Source: Haliclystus octoradiatus
Lineage: Eukaryota; Cnidaria; Staurozoa; Stauromedusae; Haliclystidae
Length of the DNA stretch: 64,000 nucleotides
NCBI GenBank assembly: GCA_916610825.1
Contig: OU744450.1
Location: 5,022,030 to 5,086,029 of the forward strand
Direction: 5' to 3'
This document shows, one piece after another, positions 46,840-58,751 of this stretch. The translations under genes and the position numbers were made by a program. Position 1 is the stretch's first letter, and each line of letters opens with the position of its first letter. Under the pieces are notes generated by a model. That model had not been told where the DNA came from, made no database searches, and saw nothing but the letters and a program-made list of their open reading frames with translations.

Positions 46840-49800
46840 ATGAGCAAAAGTAAAGCAAAAGCAGAAATGTACTCGGTGAGTTCAGACGACTTTCTTCGGG
46901 AAGCAAACGAATTTGATCATGCGATCGCACAAGCCGCTAGGAATGTTTCCAAAGTAAATTCAGCAACAAGAAAATACATGATTACCAGGTTAGAGCGTTT
47001 GTTTTCAAGTTTAACTAATGCGACGTACTCTTTAGCCCACGAATCTCCTACCGATATTTCTGTAGAAATAAGTGAGCAATACATTCATAGGGAGGCACTA
47101 TTTTATCAAACTATCGATTTATTACATTCAGTGACTCCTGAGTCACCAGGGTTAACAAGTTCTTTCGTAAATCAGGCTCGTCAATATTCTGATTCCGACG
47201 AGATGCAAAATAAATCTGCAGTTCCTAGAAATCCTAGCAATTTGCCTTCAGTAAGCAAACAAACACCGTCAAGTAGAAAAATTAAGCGACACCATGTCAA
47301 CAAAGGCGGCGCTCCTTTAGATCAAACAAATGTGTTAACAACTAATAAAAGCGAGTCAATTTTAGCATCAATTGCAGATGCGTTATCTGCAATGCAAATC
47401 AAGCTTCCCACGTTTTCTGGTATAGCCATTCAATATCAAGATTTTATTTCTTCCTTTAAAGCACAGGTTGATAGTAGGCATACGTTAAGTTCTGCAACAA
47501 AATTCCATCATTTAGTATCACATTTATCACAAAATGCCTTGTCATCCGTAAACTCATTGCCTCGTGATGATGAAGGGTATGCAACAGCTTTATCAACATT
47601 AGACAAATTGTATGGAAACTCACACAAAATTGCTAGAGCACATTTAGATTTACTTTGTATTGATGAGCCAGTGTCGTATAAATTTCCGCTAGAAGTAGAA
47701 CGGCTTTATCATCAATTATTAGCTGCTTCTTCCACCTTCGATAGATTGAAATATAATAATGATGTAAATTCTACATCCACGCTTTTGAAAATTATAGATC
47801 GTCTGCCTGAACATGCTCAGTATCGTTGGCGAAAACTGAACAATTCACAAAAAACTTTGGCCACTTTTCATGATTTGGTTTTATTCATGGAAAAGGAGAC
47901 AGATTTTGTCAATGATCCAGTATGGTCACGTTTAAGTCACAAAGCAACGGTACATCCTTCCAAAAATATTTCTTCAATAAATGTTACCACCAATCAAAAT
48001 TCTTCAAGTAGTAATAACCCTTTTTGTGTATTTTGTGATCAAAATCATAAATCTCGAAACTGCCCAAATACTGGTTTATCGCAAGATGAAATAATCAAAA
48101 CTTTAAAAGATAACCAGCTATGTTTTCGCTGCTTTTCCCCTGGTCATTTTAGCCAGCGATGTTTTTCACGAACAATATGTTCCATCTGCAATAGAAGGCA
48201 TCATACGTTTTTACACAAAAATGCTCCAACCTTTGTTCAGACTGCACCTGCAGCAGTCACCAATACTATTCATACTTCGTTAGCAGACAGTGCAAAAGTA
48301 CTATTACCTGTTGTTGTTTTAGATGTAATCGGACCAAATGGATCCACTCAAGTAAATGCATTGCTTGACACAGGAAGTCAATTTACATTAATAAATGCAT
48401 CTATATGCCAAAAATTAGGAATTGAAGGACATGTTGACACGTTGAATTTCAATACTGTGTCCAATACCAAAACTGTTCAACAGTGTGGACGGGTTACAGT
48501 CCCAGTGAAATCTTTGACCAAAAATTGTTTTCGATTGACCAATGTTGCATCCGTGAAAGGATTATTTTTACCTTATATTTCCAACATTCCTCCTTCTATA
48601 AAATCCCTTCCCCATATCGCAGAGCATGTTTCTAATTTTGCTCAGGGACGCCTAGATATGCTGATTGGAGCCGATCACAGTGATCTCATCCTTCCAACAG
48701 AAACCATAAATGGAAGCTCTACTAAGGAGCCAATTGTCATAAAAACGCCTTTAGGGTGTTCTCTTTTAGGAGGGGAAAGTAGTTGCAAACATTTAAGTTC
48801 TTCTGGTGGAATTAATGTGATTGCCAATAATTTAGAAACTCCAACCCTACAATCCTTTTGGAACGCGGGTGATCTGTCAGAGGAATATTTTGGTTTGGAT
48901 AAGCCATACTCCCAAGATGATCTTTTTGCTATACAAAATTTGAAGAGCTCGTTAAAAGTTGTAGAAGGGCATTTTCAAGCCGATCTTTTATGGAAAAAAG
49001 ATTTTACAGGGTTACAAAATAACGAAATAGTTGCCAAGAAACGTTTGTCTTCATTAGTTAGAAAATTTGAATTTGATCCTAAGTTCAAGGAAGATTACTG
49101 TAAGGTGATGCAAGGATATATCAATGATGGTTGTGCAGCTCTAGTTCAAGATCCGTCTTTAAGTTCTCGTTATACACATTATTTACCCCATTTTGCTGTT
49201 TTTCATCCACGTAAACCAGATAAGCTGAGAATAGTTTTTGACGCTGCATGTAAATTTCGACAACAATCATTAAATGACCATCTTCTGTCTGGTCCTGATT
49301 TGTTAAATTCACTTGTAGGATGTCTGTTGCGCTTCAGAGAAAATCGATTCTGTGTCCTCAGTGATATCAAAGGCATGTTTCATTGTATAAAAGTAACGCC
49401 AGAACACACAGACGCCTTTCGTTTTCTTTGGTTTTTAGATAATGATTTTTCAAAACCTGCAGTATTTAAAATGCTTGTTCATGTTTTTGGGGCAATTAGT
49501 TCCCCAACTGTTGCAAATGAAGCTTTGCGCAGTATTGCCAACTTTGTTGAGGATCCAAACATTAAAGCAGCCATAAGGGACAACTTTTATGTCGATGATT
49601 TCCTTTACTCATCTGATGATTTACTAATAATGAATGAGGTTGTGTCTAAATTGTATGTTTTATTGCAAAATTTTGGTTTTGTTTTGACCAAATGGATAAC
49701 AAATGCACCATCTGTTTTAAAACATATTCCTGATGTTGATAAATCTGCCACCCAGGTCAAATTAGATTTAGGGGAAGATGCTTCTCAAAGAACTTTAGGT

Positions 49801-52293
49801 GTTGTCTGGGACATTAAACAAGATATCCTTCAATTTGAATTACCATCAAAGCTAGAAGTTACTGACACGAAACGAGGAATCCTTTCCTTAATTAGTTCTA
49901 TGTTTTCCCCTGATGGATTTCTTTCACCAATATACTTAGTTCCCAAATTAATTATGCGTTCCCTGTGGGCATTGAAGATCGACTGGGACGAACCACTACC
50001 ACCTGACCAAGCGTCAGAGTGGAAAGAATGGTTGGATGGCTTAGCATCCTTATCTAAAGTGTCTTACCCAAGATGTTTGAAAGGCCCTGATGTATTATCT
50101 TCACATAGCTCTGTTAGTATTCACACCTTCTGTGACGCAAGTCAAGACGGGATAGGTGTTGTTAGTTATGTAAGAGTTGATCGTAAATTAGAAAGGGGGG
50201 AGGGAAAAATTAATGTTGATTCTGGAGTATTTTGCAGGTTTCTTTTTGCTCGCTCACGCTGTGCTCCGATCAAGTCAGTAACCATCCCACGTCTGGAACT
50301 ACATGCAGCTACATTAGCGGTAAGGACAATCAATCAAATCAAACCTGAATTGCGCATGAAAGTAGATAAGTTTCATTTCTGGAGTGACTCCATGACAACT
50401 CTTGCCTACATTAGAAATTCTAGCAGGCGCTTTCCTGTTTATGTAGCAAATAGAATAAGTGAAATTTCATCTAGCACTTTCCCTGATCAATGGCACCACT
50501 GTCCTGGAAAATTGAATCCAGCTGACATTGCTTCAAGGGGAATCATGCCCTTGGCATTTAAGGAGTCTATGTGGACTGAAGGTCCTGATTTTTTGAAATT
50601 GGATGAATCTTTATGGCCTTCTTTACCAAGTAAAACTATTGATAAGGCTGAAATTGAGCAATTGTCAAATGCTGTTACAAATATTGTTTCCATTGATTCT
50701 GATAACCCTATTGCGTCTTTGATTTGCAAAACACGCTCGTTTTTCAAATTAATATGCATTGTTGCAAGAGTTTTGATGTTCATCTCCAATTGCAAAAATT
50801 CTGTGAAAACAAACAATTTGTCAAATAATAGTTACAATTTAAGAAATCGAAATGTTAAAAATGTTGTTGTTTCAAATGTTAAAAATGTTGTTGTTTCAAA
50901 TGTTAAAAATGTTGTTGTTTCAAATGTTGATGTTTTAACTGATAACTTATTGTTAGAAAGTAAGAGTGTTGTTGTGAAATGTGAACAGTTAAAGGCCTAT
51001 CCGAAAGAAATCAGTGCACTTAAAAATAAATCAAAAATACCGGTAAATAGTAAAATTCTTTTATTAAATCCTTTTCTTGACGACCGAGGAATTATTCGTG
51101 TTGGAGGAAGATTGGAAAATTCGAATCTTCCTTATGATGTTAAACATCCTATTCTTATTCCGAAACAATCTTTTTTGGTAAATTCAATTGTTGAGGATGC
51201 ACATTTATCTTTGAAGCATACCGGTGTTATGTGTATTGTGAATTTTATCAGGCAACATTTCTGGATACCTTCACTAACTTCTAAAGTAAAACAAAGAGCT
51301 CATGCATGTATCCCTTGCCAGAAACTACATGGACGTCGAATGGAACAATTCATGGCACCTTTACCTCATGACAGACTAATACAGACATTCCCCTTTGACG
51401 TAACGGGGGTAGACTACTTTGGGCCCTTTTATGTAAAAGTTTTAAGATCTACTGTTAAGTATTGGGGGTGTATTTTTACCTGCATGTCAATTCGAGCTGT
51501 CCATTTAGAAACCTCCTCCTCCCTAGACACAGATAGATTTATTTGTGTACTGAGAAGATTTTTAGCTAGGAGAGGAAAACCTAGTAAGATTATATCTGAT
51601 AATGGGACCAATTTTGTAGGGGCTGAGACCGAACTTAAGGTGGCGATCTCCAATTGGGATCAAAACCGTGTTTCGCAGTTTCTTCTATCTTCAGGAATCA
51701 CATGGAAATTCAATCCTGCCGGTGCTCCTCATCATGGTGGTGCGTGGGAAAGATTGATTCGATCTGTCAAACATTGCCTGAAAACTGTCCTTGGTAACCG
51801 ATCATATGACCTGGAGACGCTTCAAACATTGCTCACAGAAGTAGAAGCTGTTCTAAATTGCCGCCCTTTGACTGTTCTATCAAATGATCCTTTGGACCTG
51901 GACCCTTTGACGCCAAATCATCTGCTGTTGTTACGGAATGGTGTGTCTCAACCCCCTGGTACGTTTGACGATTCAGATATGATTCTAAGAAAACGCTGGA
52001 GAAAATCGCAAGCCCTCGCTGACTCGTTCTGGACAAAATGGAGTCAAGAATATGTCACCCTTCTCCAAGCAAGACAGAAATGGAAAACCTCCAAACCAAA
52101 TATCCAAGTTGGAGACTTGGTTCTAGTCATGGATGATAATTTAGTTCGTTCCCAATACCCAATGGGAGTTGTGATAGATGCGCCTGATGGGAAAGATGGT
52201 TTGGTACGCCAAGTTAAAATCAAAACTGCAACTGGTCAGCTAGTGCGTCCGCTGACGAAGATATGTCTCTTGGAGGGACAACCCTGTAAATAA
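46840..52293 (+). CDS. BEL/Pao Gag-Pol polyprotein (1817 aa), intact
   Basis: The ATG at 46840 (MSKSKAKAEMYS) is preferred over an upstream TTG. Gag capsid DUF1759-like region IKLPTFSGIAIQYQDF (about residues 187-320). Zinc knuckles: CVFCDQNH then CFRCFSPGHFSQRC (about 428-441), then CSICNRRHH. Aspartic protease LLDTGSQF (D about 510). RT with LSDIKGMFHCI and YVDD (about 917-920). RNase H: HTFCDAS (D about 1099), FWSDSMTT and NPADIASRG. A linker with three copies of an 8-residue repeat (about 1338-1363). Integrase: HLSLKH and CIPCQKLH zinc region, then D1525 (GVDYFGP), D1587 (SDNGTNF) and E1637 (GAWERL). All catalytic acids are present. The polyprotein acts in cytoplasmic particles for reverse transcription and nuclear integration of the element. 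Confidence 0.95.
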   Translation: MSKSKAKAEMYSVSSDDFLREANEFDHAIAQAARNVSKVNSATRKYMITRLERLFSSLTNATYSLAHESPTDISVEISEQYIHREALFYQTIDLLHSVTPESPGLTSSFVNQARQYSDSDEMQNKSAVPRNPSNLPSVSKQTPSSRKIKRHHVNKGGAPLDQTNVLTTNKSESILASIADALSAMQIKLPTFSGIAIQYQDFISSFKAQVDSRHTLSSATKFHHLVSHLSQNALSSVNSLPRDDEGYATALSTLDKLYGNSHKIARAHLDLLCIDEPVSYKFPLEVERLYHQLLAASSTFDRLKYNNDVNSTSTLLKIIDRLPEHAQYRWRKLNNSQKTLATFHDLVLFMEKETDFVNDPVWSRLSHKATVHPSKNISSINVTTNQNSSSSNNPFCVFCDQNHKSRNCPNTGLSQDEIIKTLKDNQLCFRCFSPGHFSQRCFSRTICSICNRRHHTFLHKNAPTFVQTAPAAVTNTIHTSLADSAKVLLPVVVLDVIGPNGSTQVNALLDTGSQFTLINASICQKLGIEGHVDTLNFNTVSNTKTVQQCGRVTVPVKSLTKNCFRLTNVASVKGLFLPYISNIPPSIKSLPHIAEHVSNFAQGRLDMLIGADHSDLILPTETINGSSTKEPIVIKTPLGCSLLGGESSCKHLSSSGGINVIANNLETPTLQSFWNAGDLSEEYFGLDKPYSQDDLFAIQNLKSSLKVVEGHFQADLLWKKDFTGLQNNEIVAKKRLSSLVRKFEFDPKFKEDYCKVMQGYINDGCAALVQDPSLSSRYTHYLPHFAVFHPRKPDKLRIVFDAACKFRQQSLNDHLLSGPDLLNSLVGCLLRFRENRFCVLSDIKGMFHCIKVTPEHTDAFRFLWFLDNDFSKPAVFKMLVHVFGAISSPTVANEALRSIANFVEDPNIKAAIRDNFYVDDFLYSSDDLLIMNEVVSKLYVLLQNFGFVLTKWITNAPSVLKHIPDVDKSATQVKLDLGEDASQRTLGVVWDIKQDILQFELPSKLEVTDTKRGILSLISSMFSPDGFLSPIYLVPKLIMRSLWALKIDWDEPLPPDQASEWKEWLDGLASLSKVSYPRCLKGPDVLSSHSSVSIHTFCDASQDGIGVVSYVRVDRKLERGEGKINVDSGVFCRFLFARSRCAPIKSVTIPRLELHAATLAVRTINQIKPELRMKVDKFHFWSDSMTTLAYIRNSSRRFPVYVANRISEISSSTFPDQWHHCPGKLNPADIASRGIMPLAFKESMWTEGPDFLKLDESLWPSLPSKTIDKAEIEQLSNAVTNIVSIDSDNPIASLICKTRSFFKLICIVARVLMFISNCKNSVKTNNLSNNSYNLRNRNVKNVVVSNVKNVVVSNVKNVVVSNVDVLTDNLLLESKSVVVKCEQLKAYPKEISALKNKSKIPVNSKILLLNPFLDDRGIIRVGGRLENSNLPYDVKHPILIPKQSFLVNSIVEDAHLSLKHTGVMCIVNFIRQHFWIPSLTSKVKQRAHACIPCQKLHGRRMEQFMAPLPHDRLIQTFPFDVTGVDYFGPFYVKVLRSTVKYWGCIFTCMSIRAVHLETSSSLDTDRFICVLRRFLARRGKPSKIISDNGTNFVGAETELKVAISNWDQNRVSQFLLSSGITWKFNPAGAPHHGGAWERLIRSVKHCLKTVLGNRSYDLETLQTLLTEVEAVLNCRPLTVLSNDPLDLDPLTPNHLLLLRNGVSQPPGTFDDSDMILRKRWRKSQALADSFWTKWSQEYVTLLQARQKWKTSKPNIQVGDLVLVMDDNLVRSQYPMGVVIDAPDGKDGLVRQVKIKTATGQLVRPLTKICLLEGQPCK
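50852..50929 (+). repeat. 24-bp tandem repeat, about 3 copies, inside the pol frame
   Basis: AATGTTAAAAATGTTGTTGT-type unit in three consecutive copies, keeping the frame, in the linker between RNase H and integrase. Confidence 0.9.
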
Positions 52294-52462
52294 AGACAGT
52301 AGCTTGTCGCAATATGTAACCCTGTTGGTTAAATTAATAATTAATTTCTAAGAAATAATTTTTTATAGTACGCTACATTGATAAAATAATTGTTACTTTT
52401 CAGTTTGTAAATTAGTTTAAATACGTTTAATATGAAAGACCAAGATATTTCATGGTGGGGAG

Positions 52463-52922
52463 TGTAGAAACTAATTTACCATATTTGTTGTCATGGTAAC
52501 TTGTTAATTCACATTGTCTTTGTCATCACCATAGTAACATTAATATTGTCATACGGTCATACAGCACATGTCAAACTGTTTCACATTCACTGTCATAGTT
52601 CCTGTCATGTTGTCAATTCACTAATGGTTATTTGTCTGTTGCCCTAATTTAGTGTTATATTGAGTGTTTGTATTGTGATTGGTCAACTTGTAATCATTGC
52701 TGTGTTTTAACTAATCTTGTGCTACACTTCCCATCCACTGTTCGTCTTGGGGCCACATAGTACGGTCGTAATAGATTGTTATTAAAATTATACGCTGTAG
52801 TTTTCTCTTGGCCTACTTCTTGTCTTGTTGTTCTTGCGGTCTCAAGCGGACAGTCAAATACAGTTACAGTCCTCTGAAGTCAACGTTAGGCTTTGGAAAG
52901 CAAAGCAATTATCTCAATAACA
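52463..52922 (+). repeat. 3' LTR of the unit 3 BEL/Pao element
   Basis: Second 460-bp LTR; preceded by the polypurine tract and followed by the ATACT target duplication. Confidence 0.94.
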
Positions 52923-53519
52923 ATACTCTTTACTGCAAATATCACTAACAATGTGAAAGATATAAAAGAAATTTTCGATACCTTCTTATCCAAAAAGATT
53001 TATTCATCGCCATAAAAATCAATGAAATATCGTAAAAAAAATTGAGGCGTATATAATTATTAAAAGCTAATGAAATGATGTTAATTATAATGTCTATTAT
53101 ATACACTGATAATATTTCATGATTTAATAGCATTAATTATTAAAGTAAGATTTTGCCAAACGATTTTCAACTGTTCCAACTGCAGTTTGATATTAATAAA
53201 TCTTTACTGTAGATATTTAGATACTGTAGAAGTCAATATGAACCATAGAAAAAGATACGTCATTGCTGTTTTGTCAAAAAAAAATACATTAATGCTGTTT
53301 TACCGGAATAAATTTCTTCATTGGATAGCTAAATGAAGCAATAACACACATATTACTTTATGTTAATAATTACATCCCCACGTGATAGTAGCGGAAAGGA
53401 AAACATTTGATTGGTCTGGTTTCATTTCGGTTCAACCATAGTATGAATTTTGGATAGGCTTTTATTTTAAAAGCTGGCGGATGAATGTCAAAGCACAATT
53501 ATACAGAGACATTGTTGGA

Positions 53520-53588
53520 CTAACTCTAACCCTAACCTAATACTATTGCGTGGATCGTGGTTTACTAAAATTCTACCACGGTCCACGC
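53520..53588. repeat. telomere-like repeats and hairpin, unit 3
   Basis: Paralogue of 23922-23990; one hexamer is mutated (CTCTAA). Confidence 0.75.
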
Positions 53589-54596
53589 CACGCCTTCGTT
53601 GCATTTGTTTGATTGTGGCTTGAATTTTTTTTGAATAAATGTTGAAATTACACTTGGGACCAGGAGCCGTTAGAGATTTGAGATTTATTTATGTTTACAT
53701 TTCATTATGATTTTCTAGAAAATTAGAATTTAACTGACAGTTAATTAAACATAAATAATCACAAAGAGTAGAAAGTAGTTTTCGTCATCATCACAATTTA
53801 TGTTTTTGATTTTGTTCGAGATTTCAAAACACTTGATCATATGCACGGTTCATTGCCTGCACTGCTTTTGCTCTTTATAGCGGTGGCTTTGATCTTTTAA
53901 GGAAACCTGATTTTTTCAATTTTACATCGAATTCAGTTGTTTTGTCAAAATTAAATATAGCCTATGTTCATACCACAAAAGAGAGCTTTCGAATGATGTG
54001 GGATGTTCAGGATTTCTTCTTATTGTTTTTGAGATTAGCCCGTAGAAAGTTTTGAAGGTCTTTTTTATGGGTTTTTTATATAGTAGTAGAGAAGTAGAGA
54101 TTTTAAAGGCTGAAGATGCAGTCTCCAAATATCCGGGATATGTATTCTATGGGTTGCCTTCGTAGTCTAACTCTACAGTATCGTAAGCGGATTCTTGTGT
54201 GTCATACTACGCATGTCTATCAGCTATTTTACCCGCAACAAGTATTCAGTTTAAACATCTGTACTTTGCACAATGAAATAATTGTAGTGAAATAATTGTA
54301 GTCAGTCTTAACATTTCAACCGTGTCTAAAGATCGCATAGATGAAATTCACATCATTATTTATAATTATATATAATCAAAAATAATTAATGAATTCCATT
54401 TGAGTTGATGAATTATTTATTATATGAATGATTTAACAAAGAGAACATATAATTAGAAACTAGCAGGATGAATCTGTTTCTCTAAAGCAGGTTTATATTA
54501 TATTTTTAAATTCATTTTATTTCATTTTTGCATACAGCGACTGCAGATGCACACGCTTTACTTACTGTTTTCTAAAGCGAAATTATATCCGCTAAC

Positions 54597-54963
54597 ATGG
54601 CGCCGCAATTGAAATACATCATTTTAAAGTATGCAGTTTGTTTCTTTATGAACTTTGTGGCAACTTGCATGGGGGATTGCCAAACTCGTAGTATGCCAAA
54701 TAATATAACATATGGGCAAATCCTGAATACTAAAATTGGGATGTTTTACACAGCGCTACCATTTCAATTCTATTCTAACACAACGATGAAAAGATGTACG
54801 ATGATGCTTGCTGCTAGATCACAATTGTTATCTATGAATGTTGTTGGTGTAGACATCGCCAATGTTACATGCCAACTGTTCAAAACCAAAGCAAATGAAG
54901 AATTCAACGAGGATGGTATTCTAGTTGCGAAAGATTATTCAAATTACATAGAAAAGTTTACAG
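54597..54963 (+). CDS. family copy E, exon 1
   Basis: Intact 367-bp exon: ATG at 54597, donor CAG|GTAAGA at 54964, phase 1. The protein matches copy C exon 1 except FYTALP for FHTALP. Signal peptide, sequons and the cysteine pattern are kept. Its second exon lies 8.2 kb downstream (63187-63602) because a large DNA element sits in the intron, so splicing of this copy depends on skipping that insertion. Confidence 0.86.
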
Positions 54964-55579
54964 GTAAGAAAGTAATTGATTTGTTCTGCATGTGAATATG
55001 AGTGTAATAAATTTCAATTTCAATTGCATTCTCGATTTTATTGTTTTAATGGGTAAGAAAATCATCAGTTCAAAAGTTTTTATTACACACTGCAGTTTCC
55101 AAAAATTCTTTCATAAATCATAGTAAATTGAATTTGAAAAATCTGTCAACATCTTCACAGAATACCAAACCAAACACTTCTATAATCTGTCAAAATAACA
55201 GTGAAAGCCATACATTCAAATGAATCACTTTGAAACACAAATTTTCAGTATAGGTTCTCATCTAATTAGACTTTATGCCACCGTAATATTTCTGAGATAG
55301 TTACCTTTATAGGCATCAAAAATTATTAAAAAATACTTTGCTTAGATTTGATTACATTGTTTGAAATTTTGAAGCGTTTTTCCTATTGATTCTGTTTATT
55401 AATTTGGAGGAGCATTGAGCACCCATTTCCGAACATTTTTGAACTCAAATTTAGCACTTTTAATTTTTTTACCTAGAAAAGCAATAAAATTGAGAATGTT
55501 ATTCAACTTTCAAGCTTTTATTAGTTGATTATGTTTTTCTTGCGCTATTCGTCTTGCTGTTATTGTTGATGCAGTTTTA

Positions 55580-55581
55580 TG

Positions 55582-55630
<49 letters not shown>

Positions 55631-55631
55631 G
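55580..55631 (+). repeat. (GTT)n microsatellite in the gene E intron
   Basis: About 17 uninterrupted GTT repeats; shorter than, and without the interruption of, the gene D array. The 7.36-kb element inserted just after it. Confidence 0.9.
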
Positions 55632-55943
55632 CATCATTAACAGGGTAAACGGAAAATTCAACTCGCGTCAGCTCTATTTAGTATCCAGTCTACTTTTTCA
55701 ATAGTACGAGCGCGGTTACGTTTCCACGTAATGTTGCTTTTGCGTCTATCGTCAACTTAATCGCATTCAGTAATGGCGTTTGTCTCGTAGTTTAGTAACT
55801 GCAATATTCAAGGTCAGCAACACAGAGTAGCGTGCTACAACATATAAGCTTTCACGACTGCCTTTACTTCATTGCTCATTATAAGGGGAATATGTAGGAT
55901 AACATATTTTGCGAGGCAAGCGCAATAATGTATGCATCCAGCA

Positions 55944-56230
55944 GAGCGATGAAGTTAGCTGTTATTTTGATATGTTTTTATGAAGCTGATACAAGTTGAA
56001 TTGAGGCTGACACGAGTTGATAGTATAGAAATATAAAAAAGAACAGAAGTAGTTTGTTGTTTATGCTTACGATATACCAAGAAAACCCATCAAAGTATTA
56101 CAGCATCACTTTATATCAGTTTGGATTATTTATGCCCTGTAAGAATGCATTCAGAGCGATGAAATTGGCTGTTATTTTGATATGTTTTTATGAAGCTGAT
56201 ACAAGTTGAATCAAGGCTGACACGAGTTGA
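55944..56230 (+). repeat. subterminal direct repeats of the 7.36-kb element
   Basis: A 77-bp block at 55944-56020 is repeated at 56154-56230 (period 210). Both end GGCTGACACGAGTTGA, close to the TIR's GCTGACGCGAGTTGA. More copies of CTGACATGAGTTGA type occur in the complement near 62650. They may be transposase-binding sites (inference). Confidence 0.8.
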
Positions 56231-58725
56231 GTCATTTTGAATAAACATGCCGAAGAATTGCAGAACAAAAATCCCAAAAAAAATTCGCGAAAAGTTTAGA
56301 TGATGTTCCTTTAGTGTTCAGTAATAATAATAATCAGTAATAATATCTTCAAATATAACGTAAATTATGAAAAAATTGAATTGTTTCTCCCGTTCCCAAT
56401 CAAAGTCGGTCGTAACTTTTAAATCAAACGTCCAATGCATAGAAATGTTTTTTTGGCGGGAAATATGATTCAAATCACACGTGTCGTCAGATCAAAGAGA
56501 TCAATCCTTTTATTGTTCGTTTTAACATGGATCATGGATTTTGATTAATAATTTGAAATGGATCAATCCAGTAGCGTCAGTTGAAAAATTGGAAGAAGAT
56601 GAAGTCAGTACTCTGGAGCTGGATTGTAATCCCATCATAATATAATCTGGTCAAATAGAACAAACCAGTATTAAACCTCAAGCAGCATGGGAATCTCTGT
56701 TTTCAAGACAAGATACCAAGTCAAGCGGGACAGCGAAAGACCTAGATGCAGCTGAAAACCTTATCAGGCATTTCAGCTTGGCAACAACAACAACTTTTGT
56801 AGTGCGGAATACGTACTGCTAGAAGGGTTTTGGAAAAACAGGTATGACAATTAAACAACTGTAAAAATGCAAACAACAAAACTACTTTGGGAATGTCTTG
56901 TTATTTGCGAGAAATCATCTCAATTAAGGAATTTCTTACATCTCAGAACTATCTGATGTGAAGATTCATATTATGTTTAGAACAATGATGTACCGTACAT
57001 AGCTTTGAATCGGAAGGTGTATGTCTGCCAGCATGGGAAATCACAGCCCAAACCAAAAGTTTGCAAAGTAAGCAGTCAGTCATATACAGATCCATCTCTG
57101 CAGCATACAAATTAAACATGATATACAGTAGTAAGAAGAATGCTTGCAAGAGATGAATCTCAAAACGTTTTTTGTATTTTCCCAATTTTTGCCACCTCTG
57201 TACAGCAGCCACCCGTCTATTGCAGCCATGACAATGTTGTAGCAATGTACCATGTGACTTGATGTACTCATTGAATTATCCTTTGAAAGCGTGTTGTCTA
57301 AACAGGAAATGTCGAGGACCCTTCATAAGATTTATTCTAATAAAATACTTGTAGTGGTGATTCCTGCTCCCATGAAATCCATAAACAGTTAGTTAATCAA
57401 TATATTGAGCTAAAGGAACACTTTCGTCATTCTTTTAAAAGTGGAAATAATGGAATGACCTCTCTATTAACGGGACTGGGGGAATTTTTTATGAGAACGG
57501 CCCTTAAAAAAATCCTGAAACGGTCCCTGAAAAAATTGGGAAACAAAACAACAACACAATCTAAAAATGATGTCAATTTTCTGAAGGGCAACAAAGAATT
57601 GTAACTTTGCAAACTATGACCTCCAAACATTTATAACTGTACCATAGAATTTCATTTCAAATATTATATCTAGCTATTATTTCAAATACAAGTGAATATG
57701 AACAAAAAATATATATTAGTCGAATGATAATTTGTAGCAAGTGATGCATTTGAAACATGACACACTCCATTTAATAATGATCAAATATAAGCAGCAAATA
57801 TTATACAGTCAATAATCTTATAATCAATAGTTGTATATCATAAACCTAGAACAGACCCAACTAATGACACACATAATAATCTAGAATACACCATAGCGAC
57901 ATCTGGAGGCTACGCAGTTGACCTCTCCTGAAAATCGAAAATTTGCAACATTAATCTATCCACACTAACTGTCGAGAGTGGATAAATAGAACAAGTAGAA
58001 ACAACAGATAGCCTCCAGGGGTTATTTGAAATATACTACTGATTACAGGGAGGGTCAAATTTTGCTAGAAAGCTTGAATATAACACTATGTTAACAATGA
58101 AACAATCAATTATCATTTGCAGATATGAAGACCTGAATCTGAATCATCCGAATCAGCTCTCTCTCTATAAATTCCGTCAGAACTTTTGAAAGAACTTACA
58201 GTATGATTACAACCAAAATATGATGTTGTTCAATATCTAATGAAAAGTCTGATCTCATGTAGCGGGAAACAATAGGTTGCAGGAGTCAAGTTTGAAACGT
58301 TTTGAGGGTGTATTTAAAGCATAAATGATGAATTAGGCCTACTTGTACTTGCATTAGTTTTATGTGAAATATCATAGCCTTATGGTAATTGCTCTCATAA
58401 ATAAGAAATGTGAATTTTCTGCTAGGGTTTGGCTTATGAATCATAAAAAAATATCGATTTTTATCCGCTTCTGGATGTAAATAGTGTAGGATGTAAATTC
58501 AATGTGAAATAATCAGGGGTCATCAATAAACCAGATTGCAGAGAAGGGTGATTGCACCCCTGAGAAGAAAGAGCGTTCCCTGGAAATGTTTCGGGGCAAC
58601 ATAATTACGTTTCAGTAGTAATTTGCAGACGATTGCTGGTGATATTTCGTTAAATTGGAGATCTCAGAAATTACATCACAAGTGCACAGTTGCGGGTACA
58701 AGGTGGAGGGGTACCAATCATCACA

Positions 58726-58751
58726 GTAGGCCTACTAGCTAGTAGGCCTAC
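58726..58751. repeat. 26-bp perfect palindrome
   Basis: GTAGGCCTACTAG followed by its reverse complement, inside the 7.36-kb element. Confidence 0.88.

Larger units (their letters stand above)
45654..52922 (+). mobile_element. BEL/Pao LTR retrotransposon, apparently intact, in unit 3
   Basis: 7269 bp with 460-bp LTRs (45654-46113 and 52463-52922) that read identical throughout, and a 5-bp target duplication ATACT (45649-45653 and 52923-52927). Directly after the 5' LTR comes TGGTCCGTCTTTGGAACC, a TGG-starting primer-binding site. GGTGGGGAG, a polypurine tract, directly precedes the 3' LTR. One uninterrupted polyprotein lies between. All signs are of a very recent, possibly active copy. It is not the same family as the unit 2 element: LTRs and proteins differ widely. 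Confidence 0.96.
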
